From: Triticum aestivum
Taxonomy: Eukaryota > Streptophyta > Magnoliopsida > Poales > Poaceae
Assembly (NCBI RefSeq): GCF_018294505.1
Contig: NC_057800.1
Span: 471,802,955 to 471,866,954 of the forward strand
Length of the DNA stretch: 64,000 nucleotides
Direction: 5' to 3'
In this document: positions 25,172-35,268 of the stretch, piece by piece
Layout of the letters: each line of letters opens with the position of its first letter
How positions within the stretch are numbered: the first letter of the stretch is position 1
Translations under genes and position numbers: made by a program
Notes under the pieces: generated by a model
The model's database searches: none
Told to the model about the DNA's origin: nothing
What the model saw: only the letters and a program-made list of their open reading frames with translations

Positions 25172-25764
25172 GTGGCCTCGCGCAAGCTGCGGCACTATTT
25201 TCATGGTCACCCCATCAAGGTCGTCTCGTCATACCCCCTGGAGAGAGTGCTCAGGATCCCTAACTCAGCTGGAAGTGTCGCTGAGTGGAACATAGAACTG
25301 CAAGCGTTTCAGCTTGAATTCAGCACGACCAGAGTCATCAAGGGAGCAGCATTGGCGGATTTTGTGGCAGAATGGATGGAGGCACCAGGCCTCAAGGCCG
25401 ACGAGGACCGGTCCCTCTCCCCGGGAAGCGAGGCGCCAGAAGGCTAGGTCATGTACTTCGATGGGGCGTTCTCCAGGCATGGCGCCGGGGCTGGGGCGGT
25501 GCTTATATCGCCCACTCAGGACAAGCTCTAATACGTTGTACAGCTCTGTTTCCAGCAAGGTGAAAAGGTCTCCAACAACATAGCAGAGTATCAAGGTTTA
25601 ATAGCGGGCTTGAAGGCCGCAGCTGCCCTGGGGGTGAAACGCCTCACCATCAAGGGCGATTCACAGCTCCTTGTCAATTTCTCCAACAAGGTGTACGAGC
25701 CGAAAGATGAGCACATGGAAGCCTACCTTGCGGACGTCCGCAGGATGGAGAAGTAGTTCTGGGG
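25172..25764 (+). pseudogene. Family B copy 1 RNase H region
   Basis: The frame continues with the conserved RYFHGHPI-type connection (HYFHGHPIKVV), then GAALADFVAEW. After a TAG (25445-25447) comes the RNase H motif MYFDGAFSRHGAGAG (first catalytic Asp), then NNIAEYQGLIAGLKAA (catalytic Glu) and IKGDSQLLVN (second Asp). Stops at about 25529 (TAA) and 25754 (TAG) break it. RNase H would remove the RNA template. Confidence 0.8.
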
Positions 25765-25765
25765 G

Positions 25766-26560
25766 TTGGAGTTGCAGCATGTGCCCCGTGGCACCAATCA
25801 GGAGGCCGACGACATCGCCAAACGGGCGTCCAGGCGGTTACCTCAGGAGCCTGGTGTTTTCGAGGAGCGGCTCTTCAAGCCCTCAGCCCTGCCATCATTG
25901 TCAAACACGGCTCAGCCTCGGGAGGAGCTCCCCCAGCCACCTGCCTCAGGAGCCCCGGTCTATGGCCCGGCCTCAGGAGCACGCCGGCTCCTGACGATGG
26001 AACCTCAGGAGGGGTGCTGGATCACGGAGCTCCGGAGTTACTTAACACAAGGGACCCTGCCGGAAAAGGAGGAGGAAGCGGAGCGTGTGGCACGGCAGGC
26101 CACGGCATACTGCATCAAGGATGGAGAGCTCTACCGGAAGCGACCAAACAATGTATCCCTGCGCTGCATCTCTAGGGAGCAAGGAAAGGAACTGCTGGAA
26201 GATATACATGGCGGAGACTGTGGACATCATTCATCATCACGGACCCTCGTCGGCAAGGCGTTCCGCAGTGGGTTTTATTGGCCCACCGCACTCAATGACG
26301 TCGTCAAACTAGTGAAAGCTTGTGAGGCCTGCCAGTTCCACGCCAAGCAGATCCATCAGCCGGTAGGAGGCCTGCAGACTATACCCCTTTCGTGGCCATT
26401 CGCAGTCTGGGGGCTGGACATCCTGGGCCCATTTCCTCGGGCGCTAGGGGGCTACCGCTACCTCTATGTCGCCGTGGACAAGTTCACCAAGTGGGCTGAA
26501 GTAGAGGCCGTCCCACCATCCCCACGGGTTCTGCAGTCAAGTTCATCAGGGGCATCGTGA
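25766..26560 (+). pseudogene. Family B copy 1 integrase N-terminal part
   Basis: Begins with the end of RNase H (HVPRGTNQEADDIAK). A Pro/Ser-rich linker follows, and then the integrase: a HHCC zinc-binding site (HGGDCGHHS...CEACQFHAK), the block WPFAVWGLDILGPFP with the first catalytic Asp, and KFTKWAEVEAVP. A frameshift at about 26515-26530 moves the rest of the core into other frames. Confidence 0.85.
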
Positions 26561-27246
26561 GCCGGTTCGGGGTGCCGAACCGCATCATCACAGACAACGG
26601 TTCGCAGTTCACCAGTAACCTCTTCAAAACATACTGTGCTAACCTTGGAATGCAGATATGCTACGCTTCCCCCGAAGCAACGGCCAGGCCGAGCGAGCCA
26701 ACGCAGAGGTTCTGAGGGGCCTCAAGACCAGGACGTTCAAGAAGAAGCTGGAGGCCTGCGGCAGAGGTTGGTACGACGAACTTCAGTCCGTGTTGTGGTC
26801 CATCCGCACAACCGCGACCAAGCCGACTGGAGAGACCCCGTTCTTCCTGGTCTACAAGGCCAAAGCGGTCCTCCCTCACGAGTTCAGACGTTGCTCCACG
26901 CGGGTCCTGGCGTTCGACGAGGCACAGCAGGACGCCATGCGGGGGATGGACCTCGTGCTGGGGGAGGAACGTCGCCGAGAAGCCGCGCTGCGAGCGGCGA
27001 GGTACCAACAAGCACTGCGACGATATCACTGCCGCAAACTTCCGCCCCAAAACTCTCGAGGTAGGAGACCTCGTGATCAGGCGGGTTCTCTCTAGGGAGG
27101 GACTGCACAAGCTCTCTCCCATGTGGGAGGGCCCGTTCAAGGTTGTTCATGTTTCCAGGCCCGGCTCCGCGCGCTTGGAGTCTCAGGAGGGGGTGCCGGT
27201 CCAGAACGCATGGAACATCCAGCACCTCCGGAGGTTCTACCCCTAA
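26561..27246 (+). pseudogene. Family B copy 1 integrase core end and C-terminus
   Basis: After the shift the core continues with ITDNGSQFTSN (second Asp, about 26588-26620), then SNGQAERANAEV (Glu) in the frame open at 26658-27095. A second shift near 27040 leads to the C-terminal domain VGDLVIRRVLS, W-E-GPFKVV, ending in HLRRFYP and TAA at 27244-27246. At least three frame changes make it non-functional. The end point marks the end of pol. Confidence 0.8.
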
Positions 27247-27635
27247 AAAGGCCCAGAGCCTGTGAAGAAGGCGAATGCCTGTGAAGCTATTGCATTTTGG
27301 AAAAGGCCCAGAGCCTGTGAAGAAGGCAAATGCCTGTGAAGCTGTCGCGTTTTGGAAAATGCCTAGGGCGTGTGAAGAAGGCGAATGCCTGTGAAGCTGT
27401 CGCGTTTTGGAAAAGGCCCAGAGCCTGTGAAGAAGGCGAATGCCTGTGAAGCTGTCGCGTTTTAGAAAAGGCCCAGAGCCTGTGAAGAAGGCGAATGCAT
27501 GTGAAGCTGTCGCGTTTTGGAAAGGGCCCAGAGCCTGTGAAGAGGGCAAATGCCCGTGAAGCCTGCTTCCCCCAAGAAAGGCCCGGAGCCTATGAAGAAG
27601 GCCAACGCCTGTGAAGCTCGCCGCCCGTGACACTC
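27247..27635. repeat. 55-bp tandem repeat, about 7 copies, after pol
   Basis: GCCCAGAGCC or variants recur at 27251, 27306, 27361, 27416, 27471, 27526 and 27581, exactly 55 bases apart. Each unit also holds GTGAAGAAGGCGAATGCC and a GTCGCGTTTTGGA end. It starts directly after the pol stop codon. The period is not a multiple of three, so a peptide read through it changes frame each unit. Confidence 0.95.
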
Positions 27636-28274
27636 TCACGTAATAATGAGTTGGGGCTGTACACGCCCTGGAGTCTCAGGAGCGCCGGCCTCAGGCCCTG
27701 GGGCTCCCTCCCACGCCCAGTGGCAGCACTTAGCTCCGTGCTGGTGAGAAGACGTCGAAGACTAGATTAGGTGCCGGACGCGGCTTTTTCATTTGCTTTC
27801 CGCAGTTGGCTTGTTCATTCTCATTCGAAGTTTTATCGAAGTTGTTGCCGTCTTTGGCTTGTGGTTCTTCGACTTTTCACTCTCCTGCCTCGATTTCTCT
27901 TATGAAAGGCCTCGCGAGGGGGGCAGGCGAGCGCCCTAGCGAGTGTTCCTGTCCTAGTCGTTCAAAGGTTTCGCGACCTGGGTCCATTACAGGAGCACCC
28001 CTCCAGTCCGTGCCCCATGGGCACCGAGACACAAACACAGGGCCTGGGTCGGTCGCCCCCCCACGGCTGGGGCCAGGAACTATCCACGCGCGGGCACGTA
28101 GCCGGAAGGCACGATAACGGAAGCAAAGCGATTATTAACAGCAATAACCCAAACACGCCCCCGCGGGGCTCCACGCTACTGTCTTTTTACGCGGGAAAAA
28201 GGAAAAGAAAGAACAAATCAGGCGCAGCTCACCTCACACTGGCCTGCAAGGAAGACTCGAGCTGCCTCCGGGGC
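27636..28274. other. Non-coding spacer between repeat and antisense gene
   Basis: GC-rich text with no conserved frame on either strand; presumably 3' untranslated DNA of both gag-pol (plus) and the antisense gene (minus). I see no recognised signal. Confidence 0.5.
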
Positions 28275-29049
28275 TCAGGCAGACTCCCTCTCGCGCTTCA
28301 CCGAGGCGCGACGGCGGGTAGACACGCTACCACCTCCCAAGCAGGTACGACGGCGTGGAGGATGACCACGGACACCGCTAGAAGAGTCGCCACCTGAAGA
28401 AGAATCGGTGAAGCTTGGGGAACCCTGAGCGCCGCCAGTCACACGAGCGCTGTCCTCTCCATCATCGCCGGGGCTGGGTTCCCGGCCGCGGTCATCATCC
28501 TCAGGGCAGCACCCTGCGCGGCGACCATCTTCCCCGAACACCCTCACGTAGAGGGTGGCATCACCGTCAAACTTGAAGTGCAGGGTGCACCGATGGCTCA
28601 GGCCACGCGCGCGGGCAAACATCTGCCAACCGCAGGCCAAGGCCAGCCTTCCAGCTGCGGAGACCTCCAGTGAAGCCTATGAGGCCCGGCTGCAGAAGCT
28701 ATCTGCCTGGAGCCAGAGGCCGCCCGGGGCGTCGGTCGGGAGCTCGCCAAGGAGGAAGCGAGGAAGTGGAAGCCGGGTGCTAGTCAGCTCCGCCGACCAC
28801 ACAACAAACTCCGGCAGCACCTCTGCAGCACGAAAGCACGGCCTAACGCGCGACCAAAGCGCGCCCCCCGGCCGCTGCAGTCCGCCCGTCACCGTGCTGG
28901 AAATTGTCTCCATGGCCGCAGGGAGCTGCCATGGTGGCCACAGGATGTTTGCAAGGGCGCCCTCGGCCGCGCTTGGGCGGGGGAGAGGCAGGCTCGACCT
29001 GGCGAGCCTTCCCCTTCTCTGCGGCCGAGAACCTCCTTAACGGGGCCAT
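28275..29049 (-). pseudogene. Antisense AT-hook / B3-like DNA-binding protein gene in family B
   Basis: Minus-strand gene read against gag-pol. The start is ATG at 29047-29049 (MAPLRRFSAAEKGK). An AT-hook-like PPPKRGRGRPCKH lies at about residues 24-36. After a frame change near 28905-28915, a B3-like fold follows: LPEFVVWSAELTSTRLPLPR, then after an in-frame TAG (28674-28676) a GW-x-MFARARGL helix and the LHFKFDGDATLYVRVFG strands. An acidic, Ser-rich tail ends in basic RRRASVKRERE. B3 domains bind DNA in plant transcription factors; the assignment is by motif pattern only. The copy is broken by one frameshift and one stop. A TATA box lies about 55-60 bases upstream. Confidence 0.6.
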
Positions 29050-29102
29050 GAAGAAGAAGGAGAAGCAAGGGGGGATGAACTGGAAGGACGCGTGCCGATC
29101 CG

Positions 29103-29111
29103 TACTTATAG
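29103..29111 (-). promoter_or_regulatory. TATA box for antisense gene of family B copy 1
   Basis: The minus strand reads CTATAAGTA some 55-60 bases before the antisense ATG, at a spacing that fits a short leader. It lies outside the LTR, in the interval between the antisense gene and the 3' LTR. Confidence 0.5.
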
Positions 29112-29350
29112 CCGGCGAGGGCCAACCGTCGGCCCCCACGATCGCAGGTAATCATGACCCGCTTTGCATGCAGGGACTTGTCCAATCCGTGCAGTTGCCG
29201 AGGCGCCATGCGGAAGTGGAGATGCCCACATCCAATCAACCGCCACGCGGCGCCCAAGGCCGCAGGCTGTTAGGGCCCGCGGCGCTTCGCTCTTGCCCTT
29301 TCGCCTCCATGCACGGCCAAGTCCGGGCGCGCCTTGGGCCCCGGGGCTAC

Positions 29351-30270
29351 TGTCGGCGTTCTGGGAACGGGGGTCCCCAGACTTGCCTGCCTGCGGCCTG
29401 CGTCATGGCCCAAAAGGGGCCCAGCACGGCCCATCTTCATCAACACAGACCCAAGACCCTCGCGAGGGGCCCGGCCTCGCGGGGCAGACGACACGGAGCT
29501 TCCTCAGGCACGGCCTCATCAGGATGGCTCGCGAGGAGGCGGAGAGATCAAGGCGGGGTACCTCACGATGTGCCCGTGACGCAAGCCATGACGACCAAGG
29601 GCTCCAGGCGGGCGTCAGTCGCGCAGTGTCCACCTTTCCTCTTTGGTGCAAAGGGAGAAAGCGCAGGCAAGAGCATCAAGCAAAGGCACCCGTTTCGGTG
29701 CAACGAGACCAAGACCAGTCCAACGGCAGGGAGGAAGTCATTGTGGAGCCCAAGCCAGCGTCACCACCAGAGTCTTTGGCAGGCAAGGACCAGCTTTAGT
29801 CAGGATAAGTGTACCAGATGTTCCCCTTCAAAATGGCCAATTGTTGACGCCCTTCCCGCTTAGTATTTGGGAAGAGGCCCAGGGCCTTTGCCTATAAATA
29901 GGACTAGCCACCCGTGGGGTTGGAGATCGAAATCGGAGAGAGAATCGAGAAGAGAGAGAGAGAGAGAAGGGTGATTGAACTCCTCCCAGCAGTTCATCGC
30001 CCCAGCCAAGAATAGACCCTCGCGAGGATGTTCTTCCTTGTATTGCTCATCATCATCAGCCCAAGAGGCAATCCACCACACCACACACTAGAGTAGGGTA
30101 TTACACCACAACGGTGGCCCGAACCAGTATAAACCTTGTGTCTCTTGTGCTGTTCTTTCCATAGCTTAGATATTAGCGAGGCGGAGGGGTGCAGGTAGGT
30201 AGAAGGCGAGATCTCCGCACGCACCCTAGTGTTCGAACCTCATGGATCTGCCGGAACCCGAAATCCGACA
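29351..30270 (+). repeat. Family B copy 1, 3' LTR
   Basis: 920 bases, preceded by the purine/G-rich GGGCCCCGGGGCTAC. It carries the same TATA box (about 29891-29900) and ends CCGACA at 30270 next to the target duplication. Confidence 0.93.
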
Positions 30271-30275
30271 GTCTT
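30271..30275. repeat. Target site duplication, right (GTCTT)
   Basis: Second copy of the 5-bp duplication. After it the host gene reading frame resumes. Confidence 0.92.
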
Positions 30276-30638
30276 CCTGAGTTCAACAATGCTCCTCTGA
30301 AGAAACACCGAAGCTGGCACCCACGGAGCCCCCAGGAGGAAGACAACGGAGAAGTCCTTTACCTGATGAACCAGATTAAAGCGCTGGCTCAATCAGGATT
30401 GACAGTAATCGAGGTTATGTCAATACGCATAATGCGGGGAGTGCAACCACTTCAATATCAAGGGCACCCCCTATGGTGTTTTAACGGGGAAGACGATGCC
30501 ACCCGTTGCGGTCTTAAGGGTCCGGACAACGCTGCCGCTTTAGCAAAAATCATGTCCGAGCTGTTCAAAGGAGAGGAAGAGGAGTTCATCCGCATCAAGC
30601 CATGGGATGGATTCTCCATGTACAACCCTCCAAGCTGG
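30276..30638 (+). CDS. Accessory gene exon 1, 3' half
   Basis: Continues the frame of 21085-21666 after the nested element: exactly 121 codons ending on Trp before the donor GTGAG. Contains the conserved segments LMNQIKALAQSGLTVIEVM and GHPLWCFNGEDDA-like text seen in the paralogue at 46195-46449. The intron to the next exon is 74 bases if the acceptor at 30711-30712 is used. Confidence 0.65.
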
Positions 30639-32026
30639 GTGAGTTATATCTCCTTACTCTCATTCTTCCCACATTCTTTGTCATAGGTACTCACCTTGCC
30701 ATTTTATGGCAGGAACTGTGAAAAGCCATAAGGGAGGTCAACAGCCCGTCCGCACAGCCAGAGCACCCTGACCGGGCCCTCGGTCCCGGAATCGAAGAAG
30801 ATCCGGACATATCCGTGGGGCTGATAGACCGGCAGTTCTATCAATTGAGCTGTGATGACGCCATGGTGGCCATTATGGCCGACTATCCCGGACTGCTCCC
30901 TGCGTCGCTCGTAAGAAAAACCAAAATCCCAACTCCAAAAACTAGGATCCCCTTTTAGATACTTCACCTACCATATACATATGGTGTTTTACAGGGAAGG
31001 CATTCGGGACGCTGTGCTGAACCCGCAGCAACTCGCCAACAAGAGGCACCAAGGCCGGGTAGGCCAAAAAGGAAGGTGGTCAGGACGGAGACACCGACGC
31101 AGAGGTATGACAAAAACCCCGCTCCGTGGTTGTCGTCTTTGTCAAAATGTAATGACGTCCATGTTTCTTTAACAAAAAAACGCTCGCCGGAATATGTCCG
31201 ATGAGGCTGCCGATCATGCTTCTACCAGTCGGGCTCTAGGACCGGACATAGAGGCGGAAGCCGACATGGGGTGGACGCCGGATACTCCCCCTACAAAGGA
31301 TGCGGATAGACTATCCTCTACAAATTCAGAAGTGGAGAGCTACATGAATCATAGGCGTCGTCGGGCCGTACTCCGTGACGCTTGCTTCTCACCAGAGTCA
31401 TTTGATGCCTTCAATTCTGGAAACGCGTACCTCTGTGCTGCTCAAAATGGTCTAGCCAGAGCCACGGACCAGTATGTAAGGGATGTACGGGTAAGCAAAT
31501 CTGACAATTATATGTATCAGTAGCCCCTCAGACTTGAAACAGTTAGCAGAACCGATTTAAGGATAATCTATTGTGCAGGTTCTTACAGAGAAGAATACTC
31601 GACTGTTACAGGAGCTGGAGGAATGCAAGACCCAACTTCGGGCCGCCGTTTCCGCATTGAAGGAACCTAAAAAGTCCCCAGCTGGTAACATTTCTTTCAA
31701 AGAATGATAGGTACCATATAGTGTGCGGTGTGGCTGCAGATCTAACGATAGATATTGCAGATGAATCCGGAGAGAATCCGGAGGACCAGCATGTCGTACG
31801 CTAGCTAAAGGCTGGCGAACACGTGGTGACTGAGGTCAGGCGGGAGAAAAACAATCTCCACGACGCCAATACCAAGCTGAGCGTGGAACTGAAGGATGTT
31901 CGAGCCCAGCTTGTGGACTCCGAGAAGGAGAATAAGCGGCTTCGATGCGGCATTTTCAGTAAGTGCTTGGATGAACCCTTAAAAGGGGGGCAGCAGAGAA
32001 GATGGCTAATAGAATTATATCTGCAG

Positions 32027-32463
32027 GTATGCTGACGGGTCATCCCACGGAGGAGATGCCCGGGTCTGCTGGTGATCTTCTACCCGAGCTCTCGCGACTG
32101 CACGAACAAGTTCGGCAAGTGATGCAAGGTATTGCCCAGGCCTTGTGGCCATCCATCTCCCTACGAGAAGGCATTGGAGAGCTTGCGGAGAAGCTCAAGG
32201 GAGCATGGCGGCGCTTCCGATTATGGAAGATATCGGCCTGCCGTCAAGGTGCCAGGGAAGCCTGGGCCATGGTGAAGACGCGGTATACCAAGGCTGACCC
32301 AAACCACATGGCCGAGGTCGGACCTGTGGGGCCCGATGGGAAAGAGATCCCCGTTAGCTTAGTGTATGGGCAAGTAGAATTAGCCGCAAAGTATCCCCAA
32401 CAGGATTGTAGGCTAGATAGACTGTTGGATGGTATAGAAGAGGAATTTAGTCAGTCTACATGA
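32027..32463 (+). CDS. Accessory gene last exon, conserved helical domain
   Basis: Opens after the acceptor CTGCAG at 32026 and ends at TGA 32461-32463. Conserved elements ALWPS...LAEKLKGAWRRFRLWKISACRQGAREAW and VKTRYTKADP have a clear counterpart in the last exon of the paralogue (48280-48648, LIIRLWPAEAIP...SYCKVWWAK). Conservation of this domain in two separate elements suggests selection on the protein while they were active. Function is unknown. Confidence 0.6.
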
Positions 32464-33289
32464 CTATGTAATTAAAGTGACATGTATAATGCCTTTTAGC
32501 CGGAATGTAAATCATTTATCATGGCGGACCTTTTCGCTTCAACCTCAGGACCTGATAGTCCGCAGTGTGTCCGAATACCCGCTCAGTTATATAAGAACCA
32601 GGGTAAGCGTGGAAACCAGGCGTAGGGGTCATTAGTGCTTGAACAGACAAGTACCCAACTAGCTATGTTATATTACATGGGTAGTAAGAAACATCTTCCA
32701 GGGAGAATAGTTCCGTTAGGGGTTCCTTTCCTTGGGTACGCATGCCCTAAAGTGCATGTCCGGACCGCAAGAGGAGACGCAGGTAAAAACATCTGGGGGC
32801 ACATATGGAAAATAAATAAAAATCATCTTTGTTCACCGATCGAATATTCCCTTAAGAACGCTAGCTTTCAGCTTCACCCAGTCTGAGGTACACATCCGGC
32901 TGACCCGGCAGTAACAATCGCAAAGGTGCTCCCCTTATGCCCTAGCCGAATTAACAGGAAAGTAGGGGATAAATACAAGAGCCAGGCAACCCAGCTTGGC
33001 CAAAACTTAAGTCATATCGATGCATATAATGGAGAAGAAAAGGTACATGCGGAAGAATAACACATGTGCGGGGCATGAAGCCCAGATAAATAAGTAAGCT
33101 TCCGTGTAAGAAGCCCCCAGGTATAATGAGCGTGGTTAGCGCGTCTATAGTGTGCAAGCGAGGCACAAGTTGGCCCTTGAAGGCCTTGAGAAAGAATAAA
33201 AGGAAGAAAGAGAAAAAAGACAGATAATGTATATGCAAAAAATGGACAGAGGAAAGAGACGAACATAGAGTCCGGCGCTAGGCGTAGAA
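32464..33289. other. Spacer between antisense gene and integrase end
   Basis: The 3' ends of the plus-strand accessory gene and the minus-strand pol converge here. No conserved frame or repeat is seen; the text is A/T-rich with short open frames only. Confidence 0.5.
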
Positions 33290-34755
33290 TCTTTGGAGTC
33301 TGGCTGCGTTCCATGGGTTCGGCTCAAGTCGATTATTCGATGCATCCCGTAGATGGTATCCCATTTGGGCTCGTGCTTGGTTTTTTTCTTCTCCGGCAGG
33401 CGTAGAACTAACTCGCCAACGTTATAAGTTTTGGCCCGTACTTCTCTGCTTTGGTATATGCGAGCCTGTTGCTGATAGAATGCGGAACGGGCTTTTGCCA
33501 CGTCGCGCTCCTCCTCCAGGGTGTCCAGACTGTCCTGCCGATCGAGCTCGACTTCTCTTTCTTCGTACATGCGCACTCGAGGTGAGTCATGAATTATGTC
33601 GCAGGGCAGAACCACCTCTGCGCCATACACCATAAAGAAGGGTGTGTATCCGGTAGTACAATTCGGCGTGGTCCACAGCCCCCAGAGTACGGAGTCGAGC
33701 TCCTCTACCTAGTGCGTGTTAGACTCCTTTAAGGACCGCACTAGTCTGGGTTTAACACCGCTCATGATAAGATCATTTGCTCGCTCAACTTGGCCATTGG
33801 TTTGTGGGTGATAGACTGAAGCAGAATCGAGCTTGACACCAATGTTGCTGCACTTGAGTTTTACCTCGTCGGCCGTGAAGTTCGTGTCATTGTCAGTGAT
33901 GATGCTGTGGGGGACGCCATATCAGTGTACAACCCCGGATATGAAGTCTATCACCGGTTCCGATTTGGCCGCTTTAACAAGTTTGGCTTCTATCCATTTG
34001 GTGAATTTATCCACCATGACCAGTAAGTAATTTTTTCTTATGGGTTCCCCCTTTAAGGGGTCCAACCATGTCAAGCCCCCAAACCGCGAAGGGCCAGGTA
34101 ATGGGGATTGTTTGGAGGGCGGTGGGTGGCATGTGGCTTTGGTTTGTAAAAAGCTGGCAACCGACGCAGCGTTGGACCAAGTCCTGTGCGTCTGCCCGGG
34201 CCGTCGGCCAATAAAAACCTGTACGGAAGGCCTTGCTTACAAGGGCCCGGGCTGCGGCGTGGTTGCCGCCGAGTCCAGCGTGAATTTCTGCCAAAAGCTT
34301 CCGCCCTTCCTCTCCGGAGATGCACCTTTGAAGGATTCTGGTAGTACTTTTTTATACAGCTCTCCCTCGTGGACCCTGTAGGCTTTAGATCGCCGCACTA
34401 TGCAGCGTGCCTCATTTTGGTCCTCGGGAAGTTCCTGCCTAGTTAGGTAGGCCAGGAATGGTTTTGTCCATGGGGCGATGATGGCCATTATTACGTGGGC
34501 TGAAGGTGTTATTTCTGTGGCAGAGCCTCCAATTATGTCAGAGTGTTCGGTATCGGGTATTTTGGCCGGGTCCGGACTATTGTTACCGGTGTCCCCTTCC
34601 CATACCACGGATGGCTTAAACAACCTCTCCAGAAAGATGTTGGGGGGGGGGGGGATCGCATCGCGTTTTGCACCGATGCGGGCGAGGATATCCGCCGCCT
34701 GATTGTTTTCCCGAGCCACATGGTGAAATTTGAGCCCCTCGAACTGAGCTGACAT
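33290..34755 (-). pseudogene. Fatima-type element 1 integrase (with end of RNase H)
   Basis: Reads on the minus strand from the end of RNase H (FHHVARENNQAADILARIG). Next come the HHCC zinc site (H...H in HAGLGGNHAAARAL, CVGCQLF), the WPFAVWGLDMVGP block (first Asp), IITDNDTNFTADEV (second Asp), NGQVERAND (Glu) and the C-terminal ELVLRLPEKKK segment. The region is split by frameshifts near 34300 and 34030 and by stops around 33900 and 33710. A 13-base G run at 34642-34654 (poly-Pro on the coding strand) is a slippage-prone spot. Confidence 0.82.
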
Positions 34756-34770
34756 CTTTAGGACGGCGTT

Positions 34771-35109
34771 TCAATAGGCCTCCATCTTCGGATCCTTGGC
34801 ATCAAAGTCTCCATTTATTTGGGATATTGCGAGGTTCGAATCCCCACGCACCTCCAAGCGTTGAATGCTCATGGAAACTGCCATCCGAAGACCATGTAAC
34901 AGGGCTTCATATTCGGCTGCGTTGTTGGAGTCTGTATATAGTATCTGCAGTACGTATTGGATTGTATCTCCGCTTGGGGATGTCAGGACGATGCCAGCCC
35001 CCAGACCAGCCAGCATTTTGGAGCCGTCGAAGTGCATGATCCAATTGGAGTATGCACCGTACTCTTTAGGTAGTTCGGCTTCCGTCCATTCGGCGACAAA
35101 GTCAGCCAA
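34771..35109 (-). pseudogene. Fatima-type element 1 RNase H
   Basis: Starts ADFVAEWTE, then WIMHFDGSKMLAGLGAG (catalytic Asp), NNAAEYEALLHGLRMA (Glu) and EVRGDSNLAISQI (Asp). Ends in a stop after MEAY and continues in the same frame into the HHVARENN block of the next entry. The three acidic residues are present. Confidence 0.85.
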
Positions 35110-35268
35110 TACTTGCGATTTAATGGCTCACCGGGGTTTGTATGTTATGTCGAACGGGAGGAGCTCAATGGCCCATTTGGCAATCCGGCCCGTGGCGTCG
35201 CGGTTGTTTATAATATCATTAAGTGGCACTTCCGAGGCTACTGTAATCGAACACTCTTGAAAGTAGTG

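Larger units (their letters stand above)
21667..30270 (+). mobile_element. Gypsy family B, copy 1 (complete, nested)
   Basis: 8604-base element flanked by perfect 5-bp target duplications (GTCTT at 21662-21666 and 30271-30275). LTRs are 21667-22589 and 29351-30270, both starting TGTCGG and ending CCGACA. Contents in order: primer site, truncated gag, protease-RT-RNase H-integrase with several stops and frameshifts, a 55-bp tandem repeat, an antisense AT-hook/B3-like gene, a GGGGCTAC tract and the 3' LTR. It sits in exon 1 of the antisense gene of the surrounding Gypsy element. The two LTRs differ by roughly 5 percent over the first 270 bases by eye, so it is not a very recent insertion. Confidence 0.93.
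21085..32463 (+). pseudogene. Antisense multi-exon accessory gene of Fatima-type element 1
   Basis: Gene on the strand opposite gag-pol, between pol and the 3' LTR. Proposed exons: 21085-21666 joined to 30276-30638 (interrupted by element 21667-30270), 30713-30910, 30995-31104, about 31180-31490, 31579-31684, 31761-31958 and 32027-32463. Most junctions have GT and AG; exons 1 and 2 both end on whole codons (phase 0). Exon 1 resembles the 'putative gypsy type transposon' family (Transposase_28, from memory). Exon 3 has a basic, nuclear-signal-like patch. The middle exons look coiled-coil (Glu/Lys/Leu-rich) and the last exon is a conserved helical domain. In-frame stops at 30719-30721 (TGA) and about 31803 (TAG), and an apparently lost acceptor before the fourth exon, indicate decay. 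A TATA-like GATAAATAAA lies near 20979. Confidence 0.7.

Noticed and set aside
27247..27635. CRISPR-like array
   Set aside because: Units are contiguous 55-bp tandem repeats without unique spacers, in a plant retrotransposon.
26884..27639. 251-codon minus-strand frame over the integrase end and 55-bp repeats
   Set aside because: Shadow of the repeat; the peptide cycles through frames and has no conserved part.
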